A stretch of DNA of 64,000 nucleotides from Cordia subcordata (lineage: Eukaryota; Streptophyta; Magnoliopsida; Boraginales; Cordiaceae), in assembly GCA_028554755.1 (NCBI GenBank), contig JAPTOF010000004.1, positions 131,501 through 195,500 of the forward strand, written 5' to 3'. The position numbers were made by a program, and so were the translations under genes. Below the pieces are notes generated by a model, which worked only from the letters and a program-made list of their open reading frames with translations, was not told the origin of the DNA and did not search any database. How positions within the stretch are numbered: the stretch's first letter is position 1; each line of letters starts with the position of its first letter. Shown here one piece after another: positions 52,087-64,000 of this stretch.

Positions 52087-55000
52087 TCAGTAAGTCTTTT
52101 TCCTCGTAACTAGCTTTTTGCTATCTTTCTTAGCTACTGAAGCTGATCCTGATACAGACACTCCTGTCACGGCTTGCAATAGATCCTTTAATCTAGAAGA
52201 TTTATTAAAATTGTACAATAACCGTCAGATGACTAGGAAAAAAAAGCTATTTAACAAGAAGAAATAATGAGCATGAATTTCCACTTACCTTGGCATACTG
52301 ATAAAAAGAGCAATGACTGAAACTCCAATGACAAGAGGATATACGGGAGCTGGCGTCAACTCCTGTAGACCCACAGAAGAGAGATGAAAACATTAAAATC
52401 TCATTTTCGTCCTAATCGAACTACTTGCTAAAATCCAAAAATCATGAAGAATAATAAAGATACACAAATCTGATGATCAACAACGATGCAATAAGTTCCA
52501 ACAAACCAACAGAAAGCCACTCCAACTGGAACATTTTGCACAAGGATGAGACACGGAGAAAACCAATGCACTATATAAAAGTGAAATAGTACCTGTTTCT
52601 GGTGATCTTCCTCAATCCTGTATTTTAGTGGCCCAACATGGATTTGGGTATGTCTCCCTAAGTCCACCTCGAGGACCTCTGATTCAAACCTTTGGTTTAC
52701 AGATGGTAAGCCAGATCGAAGCTGTAAAAGATGTTTAACCCTAGGCAAGCCCTTGACCTGAAAGAAGTTTGACAATGGCAACGGGAAGACAGATTCAATC
52801 TTGGATGGATCACTAGCTGACCTAACTTCCACCTGGAGATGTGAATGTAGCTCTTTGATTCTCTTTCCCTCAACATGACCACTTATTATGGTAATTTCTG
52901 GTTGTTCAAACACAACAAAATCCAGTCCCCTGATATCCTCAGACCCAACCTATAAGTAAAAGATTTTAGATAAAGAACCAGATGATTCAAACAGACAGAG
53001 TTCAGAGCCCAAGAAATCATCAATAAACACAAAGAGAAGAATAAGAGATATCAGTATATCTTTTCTTTTATCTTGCAAAGTGACATATGAGAATAATGTT
53101 AATGCATAGTTTTATTGGGTGTATAGGTGGTGACATAGCCACGTTACTCAGAAATGTAAAATGGAAGTCTGGATGTAGACATGAGAATCCTTACCATGTT
53201 GAAACCTAGCCGGCCAGGACAACTAGAGAAACGACATACCTGGTTCTTTTCCAGGGTTCAAATTTCATAATGATATTATTATATCGAAGTGCCATATTTT
53301 CTTTTTTTGCAACCACTGTGCACTGATGTTGGCTGTCAATCATTTCATAACTGCATATATTATCTCAGAAACTAAACTGAACTAATCCTTGATAATGCAG
53401 GAAGTTTATATGACCATTGGATATAAGTAGTAAATGTTAATATATTCTCATCTTTCCAATTTTGCTTAGCGCAAGGGAAAGAATCTAAAAAGGCAACCAG
53501 AGCAGCACATAATTTCCATTGATATTGCAATAGTTAGAATATTAGAGATGACTTCCAACCTAAGATGGTGAAGAACACTGCCACATTAGTAAATAGCCAA
53601 TTTACTAGGCAGAGACTGGAAAGTGACGACATCACAAAAAACTTCAGATATACAATTTCAAATTGTGACCTAACATCTATGCGTTGAGACTTTATCGTCT
53701 TCCTCGATCCCAATTTTTATTTTGCAACAGAAGAGGGACCCATGTCAGAGTCATCCCTAACAATGTCATTTACTCGACCTTTTTTTCTCTCTCTGGAAGA
53801 AAAGATCAGATGATGATATAATGCACAACTGAAGAGTGCTAAAAATAGTACAGAACCATTAAAAAATTTGCAAGCAGGTAACGCTATAACAGCAGAAAGG
53901 ATTATCAGAATATGACTCACCCTCACTGTCACCCTCTCCGGAGACGCACGCTCAATTCTATTGCCACTAAGTTCACCCTTCCTTGTTACTTTAATAACAT
54001 AGGTGGTATCTGGGAAAAGTCCCCTGAGGCGAAAACTTCCAGAGGAATCAGTTACAGTCTCTTCATAAAAGCCTTCAGACTCTGCCCGAGCTTCTACTGA
54101 AACGCCTTCTTTTGGCTGACCAGACAAGAGAGTAATGGTACCCATGGCACTGTAACCAGGTTAACTATCAGACATTTTGATGGAAAACAATAGCTACATA
54201 AACGTGAGGATTAGCAATAAATCACAAAAAGAGCATACTCTATACACCATCAATTTTAGAGGTTTGTGGAAGTTATCCACAGAAACTAACATAAGCAAGA
54301 TCTCAAGAAGAATCTTCATTTATCCAGTTTAACCATTATTTTAAGAAAAATCATTTGCTTCAAAAAATTTTAAATAATACTAAATATGACGATGATGTAA
54401 AAAAAATGACAAAAGGGCATAATCACTATTTGCATGACCTAACAGCAAAACAATAAAAGTAAATTATACAACTATAGTGCAGGCATAACAAGTTAGATGT
54501 CCGGGAAATGTTTCATGGATAAAAATTTTGGTTGTGCCAGTTCTTGATCAGTAAATATTAAAGTGCTATGGGCTTTTTATTGTCTGTTTTTATTTTTTTA
54601 TTTCTTTTGGGGAAATTTTTATTATCTGGTTGAATGGACCTTTTTCCAGATACAGTGGACTTTTTAAAACAAAATAAAAGAAACCTTATTTTAAATACAG
54701 TGATGCAGAAGGTGGATCAAAGCATCTCATCTGGTTCTTGCTATGGATCAGTCCAAAAGATATTATGAGTCACTTTTTTACAACTTGACAACTCGAGTGC
54801 CAAATTCATAACTTTTCTCATTCTCTTGACTAAGTTAATGATTGTTCCTTTTTTCATTTGATAAATAAGATAGCTTAAGTCAATTTTCAGAAGTTTGTCC
54901 ATTAAATGCTCAATTGACCTAGAACAGCTGTTTTAGCATGAAGAGATATACAACCCAAGTTTAACATTAAGGCCCAAAAATCTCTTGCACATTATTGCTC

Positions 55001-58000
55001 AAAACAGTTAAAAGAAACAAACCTGGATGGAGGCAGTAGTATCAAGTATTATATCATTTCTGCTCCATATCTCTAATTTTTTTCAAGCCAAGGAAGGACA
55101 CAAATACATAACAGTTTATTCAAAGCCAAAAATGAACACAAAGATTGAAGTTGCACAATGCACATTTCACTTTCTCGCTAAGTAAGCCAAGCATACACAA
55201 TATGTAACATCTTTACAACACAGCAACATGGAACAACATTACTATTAATTGATGCCTAAAAACCTCTCAAAAGCAAGGGAAAAAAGAGAAAATATAAAAA
55301 GAAAAATTAATGACACATTTTCCAAGTGACAAATCCTGATTACGATCCTCAATACAATAATGATCATAAACGAGACTAATGGTGAACTTCAACTTACAAA
55401 AGTACCTGAAAGCAACACGAGTGGCATGGAAGACAACTTCCCTAGATTCACTGGAACCAAGTTCAATTGCCTGTGCTGGAGGCGAGAATGAATACTCCTG
55501 CATAAACGTCAAAATTATTGGTTATGCCACACAACTAATATTATCATAACATCTTCATTTGCACGGAATGAGCAACTTGCAAGCACCTAGCATTTGGAAT
55601 TTATATAACACTCCAAATGCTTACAACTTAATGTTAGATCATTGCATAATCTAAAAAATTAAAACAAATAAGAGGTGAATATACTAATTTTGTAAGCCAG
55701 TTTGATGGACCTACAATCAGGAAAGTTGTCATTGGACATTTTAACTTCTTCCACATCCAAGCAGGTTAAATATCTGTCATATCTTTGATTGCAATCAATG
55801 GAACACATTTGGTTTCCCTTTCTCTTCTTTATTTGCAAGTTTCTCGGGTCAAAAAGACACCACAGATGAAACCTAATTTACGAAATCTAGCCTATTTACA
55901 CATCTGTGGAAATTCAAAATGCCAGATGGCAGCATGAAGCTGTAGAAACTATACACAACATCATTTATCGGAGCAACTCCTAGTATTAAAAAGATCTAAT
56001 ATTGCTTCAGAAAATGGAAGAATATTAAGAAATATATAGCATCTAATCTAGAGTACCTTTAGCAAAGGCCGCAGGTAGAAACTCCCAGGAAACAAGTTAT
56101 CAAACATAAAAATTCCACCAACGCCGGTTATGGAGTTGTTCCTGTAGCCATCTTCACCACTCAATGATAAGAGAACAGAAGGAAAAGGCTCTGTGGTATC
56201 TTCTTTAGAATATATATGAACAGAAATTTGACTGAGCTTCTCACACGAAAAGGCACTTGGCCCAAGTTGTTTTACATGATAACCAGGCTGCAACAAGTCA
56301 CAGAAACACCATGAGCTGATGGAAAGGTCTAAGGAAGTTCCTTCAGAAGAATAATGCAAAATTCCATAATTCTTTCAACAAAAAGCAGTTTCATTTCTGC
56401 AATCTCAGCTAGCAGGGCTTTCCACAGGGATGCTGTGTCCTACAACAAAGAAGGTCCTTTTCATTTTCTTTTTCTTTGTTAGGTCTGATTTTTGTTTGTA
56501 GTGGCACTCCTTCCACTAACATCTCTGCACGGCTATTTTGGTGGTAACATTTTAATTGTGAGCCACAACATCCAAAAGTAAGTAGTTAACAGTAAGTCGA
56601 TAAAAGCATTCAGATTACTCTAATAACAACAAGATAACACAAGCAATATACTCTAAAAGAGTATTACAGAACCTTTGAAGCCTCGATGCTATAAGTGATG
56701 TCATCATAAAGAGGTCCTGCAACAAATAACCCATTCGGGCCTGTGGTAGTTTCTAGAGCTAGATCCCCTTGCTTCAGAGGAGTACTGCTGCTATCTCCTG
56801 CAGCAATGATTCTGATGTTCACATCAGAGAGAGGAGGAGAAATGGATCCTTCGATATATAATCCAAGTCGACCAGAAAATGTAGGAATTGCTGCTTGGCA
56901 GCCATCCTCTGTAACTGACACCTAATAAAGCAAGCACTTAGCAACTCAAATATAATGTACTAAGTAGAAAATCAAACTGATTTCCAGTACCACTTACATG
57001 CTGCTGTCTAGGGTAAAACAAAATTTTCTTTTCCCCATCATTCCTGCAACAAATATAACAACAATAAGGGCTGGAATGCAAACGTTACAAAAATGATCCA
57101 TTTACTTGAAAAACTAAGATAGGAAAAGAAAATCATGTGAAAGTTACAACCAACAAAGATAGGATCACAAGGAATTACTTGTGTAGCAAAAGCAGTAACA
57201 ACAAATTAATCAAGCAACATGTGATGGGAAATATTGCCAGCACATTTTGTGTCACCAAAAGTTTGGTGGCTTCTACTTAACAATGCTCTTGTAACATCAA
57301 CAATTCAAATGCTATCACTTCACCAAGCTACTCTTATTATGCACTAATGATTCAATTTAGCTCCACTGTCACATTTTATTACATAATGATAGAGATCCCA
57401 ATAGTCTACACTTCAATAGGGAAAACTGGCTTTTTACCAAAAACACATTATTACTTTTGGATAAGGATCCTCTCGAAACTTATGATTTGGTCCTAACCTC
57501 CTAACTTACAATCTCAACCGTGTATTTTATATATGAATAAATCTTGATCATTGATTTAAATAAAGAAGAGTGAGAAAATGAGAATGGAAAACTATTTTTG
57601 GTAGGGATAAGATATTTAAATCAATGGTGAAGATTTCTTCATATATAAAATACATGGTTAAGATTGTAAGTTAGAATGTTAGGATCAAATCAGAGTTAGG
57701 AGAGGATCCTCGTCCATTATTTTTTCCCCTCCATCCCATGCAAAGGATTTGTTTCAACATAAGTTGTCGGAGAAAGCCAATACTTTCGGGTGTGAACAAT
57801 AATGCCACCCCCCACAGCTCTTGAAAAGAGAAAATGATATTATAACAGGATGGTTGACGATGTATATGCAATGACAATTGTAGCCTATACAAGTGTCTCA
57901 GTTTGTGGAACATTAAAGGTGGCTGCAAAGACGGGCTCTGCAAAGTCCAAATATCAAGAAAACAGAGAGAGGATACAATAAGGATGATATTGGCTACTGA

Positions 58001-61000
58001 TTAATAATTAAATATATTTCTTCTATCTCATGGAAACATGTAGAACGTAAAAGTTGCTTATTCTCATCAAAATGCTAAAGCATAATATGGAGTTGACGTA
58101 CTTTGAAGAAACTATTTATTATTGATGTTCAGTAGGGAGGACTTGTGAGTTGTAACAACAGATTGCATACCGTAAGTCACGAGGAACAAAGTTTAACTTT
58201 TCTCCAGGATTAGCCCATATGGAGTATTCATATGTGGCAGCAGATTGACCATTCCTATCAGTGATGAGTCTTGCAGTTGTACCATCAACAAAATTACCTT
58301 CAGTATTCAAGATGTCCACTAATATATTTTCCTGTGACTCCTCTATTTCTCTGAGTGAGTCTGATTCTACATGAATACGTCCTCTCAAGAGATACTTCTC
58401 GCCTCTCAGATAGACAGGCTGCAGGAAAAGGAATAAGAGACCACAAGGCAAGAAATGAAAATTCAAGCACAACTCAGATAAGACCAGAAGGTAATGAAGT
58501 AGATCTATTGAGGATCCTACCGATGGGTGAGATGTATCAATTCTCAAAGAGGAGCTCCCAAAGAAGATACATGAGTCCACGAAATGAAGTTCATGCACCC
58601 CAGGAGATTCAATGCATATTTGCTGAAAGCCTTTCTGCAATATATAATGAAAAGCCAATAATGAATCTTTCTAGTGAAAAGAAGATGTTTTACTAATTCA
58701 AAATTTCTTTCGCCGGACTATGCTGACCTTGATTTTTAAGTTCACATGTGAAACATCTGACCGGGTCAAGTACACATCTACTCCATGGCTGGAGATTATA
58801 TTAAACCAGTAACCTTTCTGGACAAATACTATTTCTTCTACATCCTCTGTCCCAACATTTACATTAAACGAACTCTGTTCCCAGCACCATCTATCTTCCC
58901 CTGGAACAGCTGATGGTGCCTCATTCTTGACCTAAGAAATGATTAGAAGTATTTAACATAGTGGAATATAAAATAAATGCATGCAGAAAAAGAAAATGAT
59001 AATAAGGAAATGCACACTACCTCGACCCTGTACCTCCCAGGAAGGACATGGGGAAATGAAAATTCACTACTCTGATCGGACAACCTAGTGGTTGGCCTCT
59101 CTTTATTTTTACCACCCAATCTTACAAGTGTAACAGAAACAGAAGAACCACATTTCTCCTTGCAGACTACTGAGCCCCGTATATTCACTTGTGCCTACAA
59201 TTTCAACTAAACACATTAGAAACCAGATTATAAAACACTAAATTTGTCCCAGATCTATATTGAGACAATTGTGTAAAGCAGTAGGTGGTTGCTCTGAAGT
59301 TATATCATCACTAATTGGAATTTACATAAAATACTATGTATTGACGACAGAAAGTAGAGAAAACCGAAGTATAAAAGATAAAATAAAATAAAAGTTACGG
59401 CAGAGGGCATAATAAGCAGCATTATAACTAGAATATGCAGTTCAACTCCTAGCTTCAGTAAGCAATAGATGCAAAGCAAATAATGGCCAAATAATGTTCA
59501 ATGATTTGAAGGAAGAAATTTGATGACAGAAATATAATCATATATTTATCATTCATCCTTTTGATGTAAACAATTACCTGATAGAATTTCACATCCAGTA
59601 ACGGACTGCTGACTTTAACATCAATATACGATGGAGAAAATAGAAGTTCTGGAGCACTCTCAGGAGTGGCTGCAAAAGTGGATAAGCGATATTCACCTTG
59701 TGGCACCTAGGATCCAATAAGAGTTACAGAAATAGGGCTGTCAATGACATAAAATCAAAGAAAGGTTACAGGTTAATATGCCAGAAAATTTTAATAACTA
59801 GTAGATCAACCAAGGATGATAGTTTCTCTTTCTGGTCCAAATTGGAATAGATTTTTCTACATCTGGAATCTATAATTATCCTAACAGACACTTGACATCA
59901 AATTCAGCAAGAGTACCAAATGGCATTTCATTTGACTCAAGGAATCTAAATGTTAAACAGAACATTAAATCGTAAGAACAAAATTGCTTCATTTTCCTCA
60001 TTTCTAAATGACATGCCGTCTGAATTGGGATAGGCATAAGGTAGGAAGTTTACTCCTCTTCATAAGAAGAAAACCTCATGACATGGAAGCAATCCATATT
60101 GCTTTTAAGATATATATTTGAAAAATAATAAAGCCACAAAAGATCTTAACAGCCAAATTCAATCACTAGTAGCATGCACTTCACTGATGTGTCCAATTTA
60201 GGCTTCTACGAGTTCTCCAAATCAGTAGTGCTACATTAAGTGCATAATAGCATGATAAATGTACAACTCAGAGAAGTCCATGAATCCAATATCTTTTAGG
60301 AAATACGTCTTAGTAGGAGAGTTGGTTCAAGGGCCAGGCTAGCTAATTATGTTGTTTCATTGAGTGTGTCTATATAGTGGGGATGTAGGCTGCAATAAAA
60401 GTTGATGAGAATAATGAATTCATTGATTTGGAAATGCTACTTCTGAATTATAAGGTAAGTTACTCACTTTTTTCCATTTATCATTTGTTAACAAAATTTA
60501 GTTAATAAATATTGTCAATGATTTCCTACTGTTCATTCATCGAAGAATTCGATCAAATAAACTTTTAAAGTCACTTACAAAGAAGTATAACGAGATTTGA
60601 AATCAATAGACAAATAAATTGGAACCCCGTGCATAATACAGGCATAAGTTCTCAAATATCAGGTAACATCACACTCTGCAGCACTAGGGACGGGTATTGA
60701 GGAGGTAGAAAAGTCTATCACAATTTCGAAAAATGTGTACCTGGAAGCAAAAACTCCCTCTGGCATCAGTCTGTTTGACTTGAGGTTTAACATTTTCAGG
60801 TCCATGTGTCAACGCTACCTGGTATTAAAACCAATCCATTAGAGAAGAGATCATAAAAGCATTAGTATGATATTAGTCAACTCATTTGAACGGGAAAAAG
60901 TAGACTATTGACTGCCTAACAGGAAGTGTATAGTTTAAATTCCTGCAGAAGTGGTTAAGTAAATAGATCTTAACATGAGTAGTTATACAAACAACTTCCA

Positions 61001-63402
61001 ATATACCCAACCAGTACTTATTGCTAAGATTCAGCCAGCCATCTCACTTGTTTAACTTGGGCAATTTAATCATCAGTTTACCACAACCAAACCCACTTAA
61101 TCACGTCTCTCTCTCTCTCTCTCCTTCTCACTTGTTTAACTTGGGCAATTTAATCATCAGTTTACCAGAACCAAGCCCACTTAATCACCTCGCTCCTCCT
61201 GCAGGCACATGAAAGATTCACTTCCCAAGTACCAGTTCAATAACCTCTACCGCAGCAATTGCAAACCTAGAATTTAGTTGTGAGACTGTAGTAAATATGT
61301 TTAAGGCAGGACACCTAGAAAACATAGTCATGAACAACAAGCTGTAGCTGCCTCCTCCATCACCTAGGCACTAACGGAAAAAATAAGAAGCAATCATCTT
61401 GAACAAGAGATGATAAAGTTAGAACGGTACCTTTGCTTTGTAATTTGGATTAACTGTCTGGACAATGCCGCAGACATCATACGACACTGCTGTGATGTCG
61501 ACGATTGAAGCCATATTTGGTAAAACCTAAGGAATCTTCAAAAATTAGTCAAAGAAAAGGAAGGAAGAAAAAAACTAATGCAATGAACTATAATTGAAGG
61601 GAGAATCCCCGACAATGAACTAGGAATGAAAAATCAATACATAAAGTACATCTAATTACCAGAAAGTCAGTCAGTTTCTCGAAGTTGTAGTGCTTCTTCT
61701 TCGCCTCTATTTTGTAGTGCTTGGATGTCACCTACACAGACATATACATAATTAGAAAATTCACTAATAAGAAAAAGGAGATGAAAATAGACAATAACTT
61801 ATATGTACTAGCATGTCAATTTATTTTAATTGGACGGTATATATTAGCATGTCAATTTATTTTAATTGGACGGCAAACCCTAAGCTCTGCAGATGTAGAT
61901 TAAATAGACATAACTAGAAGTACAAAAGCAAAGCAGCTAGGCTCAACCCTGGGCAATATTTGCAATGAGCTACCCCCAACCCAAAACCTGATAGCTTTTA
62001 ACTCAATACCCAATTTATTAAGTTTTCCATCAGCTCATACTAGCCTACAAATTCAATTCCGTCTTTACACCATATAAAACTAGGCCATAACACAAAAATG
62101 AGAAGAATTTCGAGAAAACCATACATTGCCCCAAAGGTAGATAACGGTAAGTACAAAGATGATAGGACATAAAAATGGCATGTCAAAATAAAACAAACTG
62201 AGGAAATAAGCTAGATTTAAGGGATACACATCTACCAACTCATTCATAAGATATATAAGCTGAAAACTATCCAGGCATTGTTGCTATGAGCACCAGAGAT
62301 AAATACCTGGTCAAGTTTATAATAACCTTCACTGCCTGTGATGGACCTTTCTTGACCATCTACTATAATTTTTACACCACCCACACCAATGCCAGTTCCA
62401 TCAACTACACGACCACCAATAGAAAACCCAGTGACCTATAAAAATTAACATGCCAGATGTGGATTAAAGCTGTCAAAGAATTTCTACAAAGAAATAGCAA
62501 AAAATTAATGTTAATGCAGAATACAAAGTGTTATCCCATGTTTCAGAGTAACCATTCATCACAAAAGATGGTACAAAATGAAACACGGTTGAAAAAGAAA
62601 AAGGCATGTAATAGAGAATGAGACCTAAAGTTAAACAATTTGAACAGAGAAGAAGCAACACAATCATTTTCAGCTTGAACATGAAGGATCAAGTTTATAT
62701 AAAGCAGCTTGATATACATAATGGCTACAACAGACTTCTAAAATTTATGCAATTATAAAGTCAAGCACTTGTACATAGTGAGCTCGTTACTTTAAGAGAG
62801 CATTAGCTCTAGCAGACAGAAAATTATAACAGGTAGTTGGATGAGAGTTTGGCGCACAAATCTTTAGTGTACCTACTATGAAGAGGGGAAAATATTATGT
62901 CCTATAAGCAAAGCAAAAGAACACTATACCTGAAATTTCTGAGGCACAATTGCATGATTATGATTAACAGACACTGATAAGAAAGGAGGTGAAACATCAA
63001 AGACTGTATTTTCACCCTTGTAGAAGGGAACAAGCTTGTAGATCCCTGCAAGTATTTCACGAAATAGATAATCATGCTTTTAAAAGATCAAATTTTCTGA
63101 AACCAATAGCACTCTACTGATCAGAGAAACTGAACAGGAGAAGGATAACAATGGACAACCAGCAAAAAGAAAAAGAACATATAGTAACCCAGCAAACGCC
63201 AACATAGTAATCAATTACATAGTCTAAGACATAGAATATTACCACAAGGTATTGATTTAAATGTGAACGTTCCATCTGCATCAGATATAGCATGACAGAG
63301 AGCTTTGCCATGTCCAGGTGCATCTCCAGAACCTTGAGGGCAATCCACCTCCGTGACATCATCTGAGTATAAATAAATATGAACTCCCAATATAGGATTT
63401 CC
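52087..63402 (-). CDS. NOMO: nodal modulator (NOMO), N-terminal exons outside the window
   Basis: ER membrane protein with a large lumenal chain of Ig-like/carboxypeptidase-regulatory-like folds; animal NOMO works with Nicalin and TMEM147 at the translocon. Exons in coding order: 63402-63243, 63045-62930, 62435-62307, 61731-61660, 61526-61431, 60818-60741, 59706-59578, 59194-59021, 58931-58728, 58634-58521, 58418-58171, 57043-56998, 56921-56673, 56287-56057, 55497-55406, 54149-53921, 52949-52593, 52362-52289, 52192-52087, giving 967 aa in frame. Repeats show the fold's signature ends (GSFRLRGLFPDTTYVIKV, EFSFPHVLPGRYRVEV). One membrane segment (YPLVIGVSVIALFIS) precedes a short basic tail. 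The last residues are KKTY, a KKXX ER-retrieval signal. About 250 N-terminal residues and the signal peptide, judged from Arabidopsis, lie beyond 64000. Confidence 0.93.
57391..57832. mobile_element. 442-bp insertion in NOMO intron containing a foldback element
   Basis: The pseudogene lacks this segment: there AATGAT joins directly to ATTATAACAGG, whereas here AATGAT (57385-57390 and 57833-57838) flanks extra DNA. Inside, 57464-57710 has long inverted arms of about 100 bases, beginning AGGATCCTCTC and ending GAGAGGATCCT, with CAATCTCAACC...TATATATGAA mirrored. It is either a transposon insertion after the duplication or a deletion in the pseudogene between AATGAT copies. Confidence 0.6.
61043..61188. 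repeat. 84-bp-period tandem duplication in a NOMO intron
   Basis: Two units of about 62 bases (CTCACTTGTTTAACTTGGGC through CCCACTTAATCAC) differ at about two positions and are separated by a CT-rich stretch. The start-to-start distance is 84. High identity points to a recent local duplication. Confidence 0.85.
61808..61876. repeat. 36-bp tandem duplication in a NOMO intron
   Basis: Two adjacent copies of TAGCATGTCAATTTATTTTA plus AATTGGACGG at a period of 36 bases, with no difference seen over the first 29 bases. Slipped replication is the simple explanation. Confidence 0.85.
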
Positions 63403-64000
63403 CTGCCAAAATAGAAAATTGATTTTGTGTTAGCTTTATTTACTCATACTAATATATATGAAAATACAGAGAATTGCTTCGTATCATGTAAGCTTTTTTC
63501 TTCTCTGGAATAACTACATCAGCACTGATCACAAAAATAGTACATTTCGAAAAAATAACAAAGCATAATATCAGGGGAAAAAAAATTCAAACAAATAATA
63601 GTCCATTGCTATTAGAAGCTATCAAGCGCCCTTGAAAGAACAGAAAGTAGTTACATTTCACTTTACCCAGCTAATAAGCTGAAAACACCAAATTATATAT
63701 GAGAACTTTTTCTTTTAAGGTGAAGAACCCTCACCAAAGAAGACATGTATCGAATTTTTTACTTGGGCATAAATATCTGAAAGAATATCCTATGGACTGA
63801 TGAATGTAGAGGCAATACTCTAGAAACAACACGTGAAAAATAGTTACCACTAAAAGAGATCCTCCATGGCAGATTTATCTTAACCTACAAGTTAGACGTG
63901 CTGAACCATAAAAGCAAGGGCAACAGCATTTCACAAGCAAAAGCACAGAAATTAAGAGTGTACAAGTACAGTTCAGAGGGTCAACTTATTGATATAACAA
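63403..64000 (-). other. NOMO intron running off the window
   Basis: No exon of the expected preceding NOMO sequence was found on the minus strand here, so this is intron reaching the right edge. It is AT-rich without recognisable repeats. Confidence 0.6.

Overview
The window is nuclear DNA of a flowering plant, almost certainly a eudicot. The genes carry many GT-AG introns, the spacers are AT-rich with long (AT)n and homopolymer tracts, and every recognisable protein belongs to a plant family: LACS1, a short FCA-like protein, stachyose synthase, GUN1, PPR proteins and plant NOMO. The species cannot be fixed from the sequence alone. No prokaryotic or viral locus, CRISPR array or functional RNA gene was seen.

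Layout. 0.8-8.4 kb (+): long-chain acyl-CoA synthetase LACS1, 19 coding exons, with three transposable elements in its introns. 9.4-11.0 kb (+): an intronless PPR protein. 11.9-16.0 kb (-): a PRP43/DHX15-type DEAH-box helicase. 16.3-21.0 kb: repeats, comprising a tRNA-type SINE with perfect target-site duplications, two degenerate tandem-repeat blocks and a probable Helitron. 21.3-27.6 kb (+): an RRM-RRM-WW protein of the short FCA-like type, with a mosaic of old plastid DNA in one intron. 27.6-34.2 kb: gene-poor DNA holding a Harbinger-type element that carries an acidic open reading frame. 34.2-37.2 kb (-): stachyose synthase, with a dense RY (CATGCA) cluster upstream. 40.8-44.8 kb (-): GUN1. 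46.9-49.0 kb: a decayed partial copy of the neighbouring NOMO gene. 49.4-50.4 kb (+): an intronless PLC-X-like phosphodiesterase. 52.1 kb to the right edge (-): nodal modulator (NOMO); its N-terminal exons lie beyond the window.

The genes are independent nuclear genes, not a functional cluster. Their neighbourhood does look ancestral: from memory, LACS1, a DEAH helicase and an FCA-like gene lie close together on Arabidopsis chromosome 2, and a second DEAH helicase and NOMO lie close together on chromosome 3. The window would combine both paralogous blocks. Exon models for LACS1 (661 aa), the helicase (729 aa), stachyose synthase (878 aa), GUN1 (879 aa), the FCA-like protein (400 aa) and the visible part of NOMO (967 aa) all close in frame, which supports the splice sites chosen, including two GC-AG introns in LACS1.

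I found no convincing new biological system. The most distinctive items are the gene-carrying Harbinger element, the plastid mosaic, the NOMO pseudogene with its lineage-specific insertions, the GC-rich core of a hAT-like element inside LACS1, and the RY/ABRE-rich stachyose synthase promoter.
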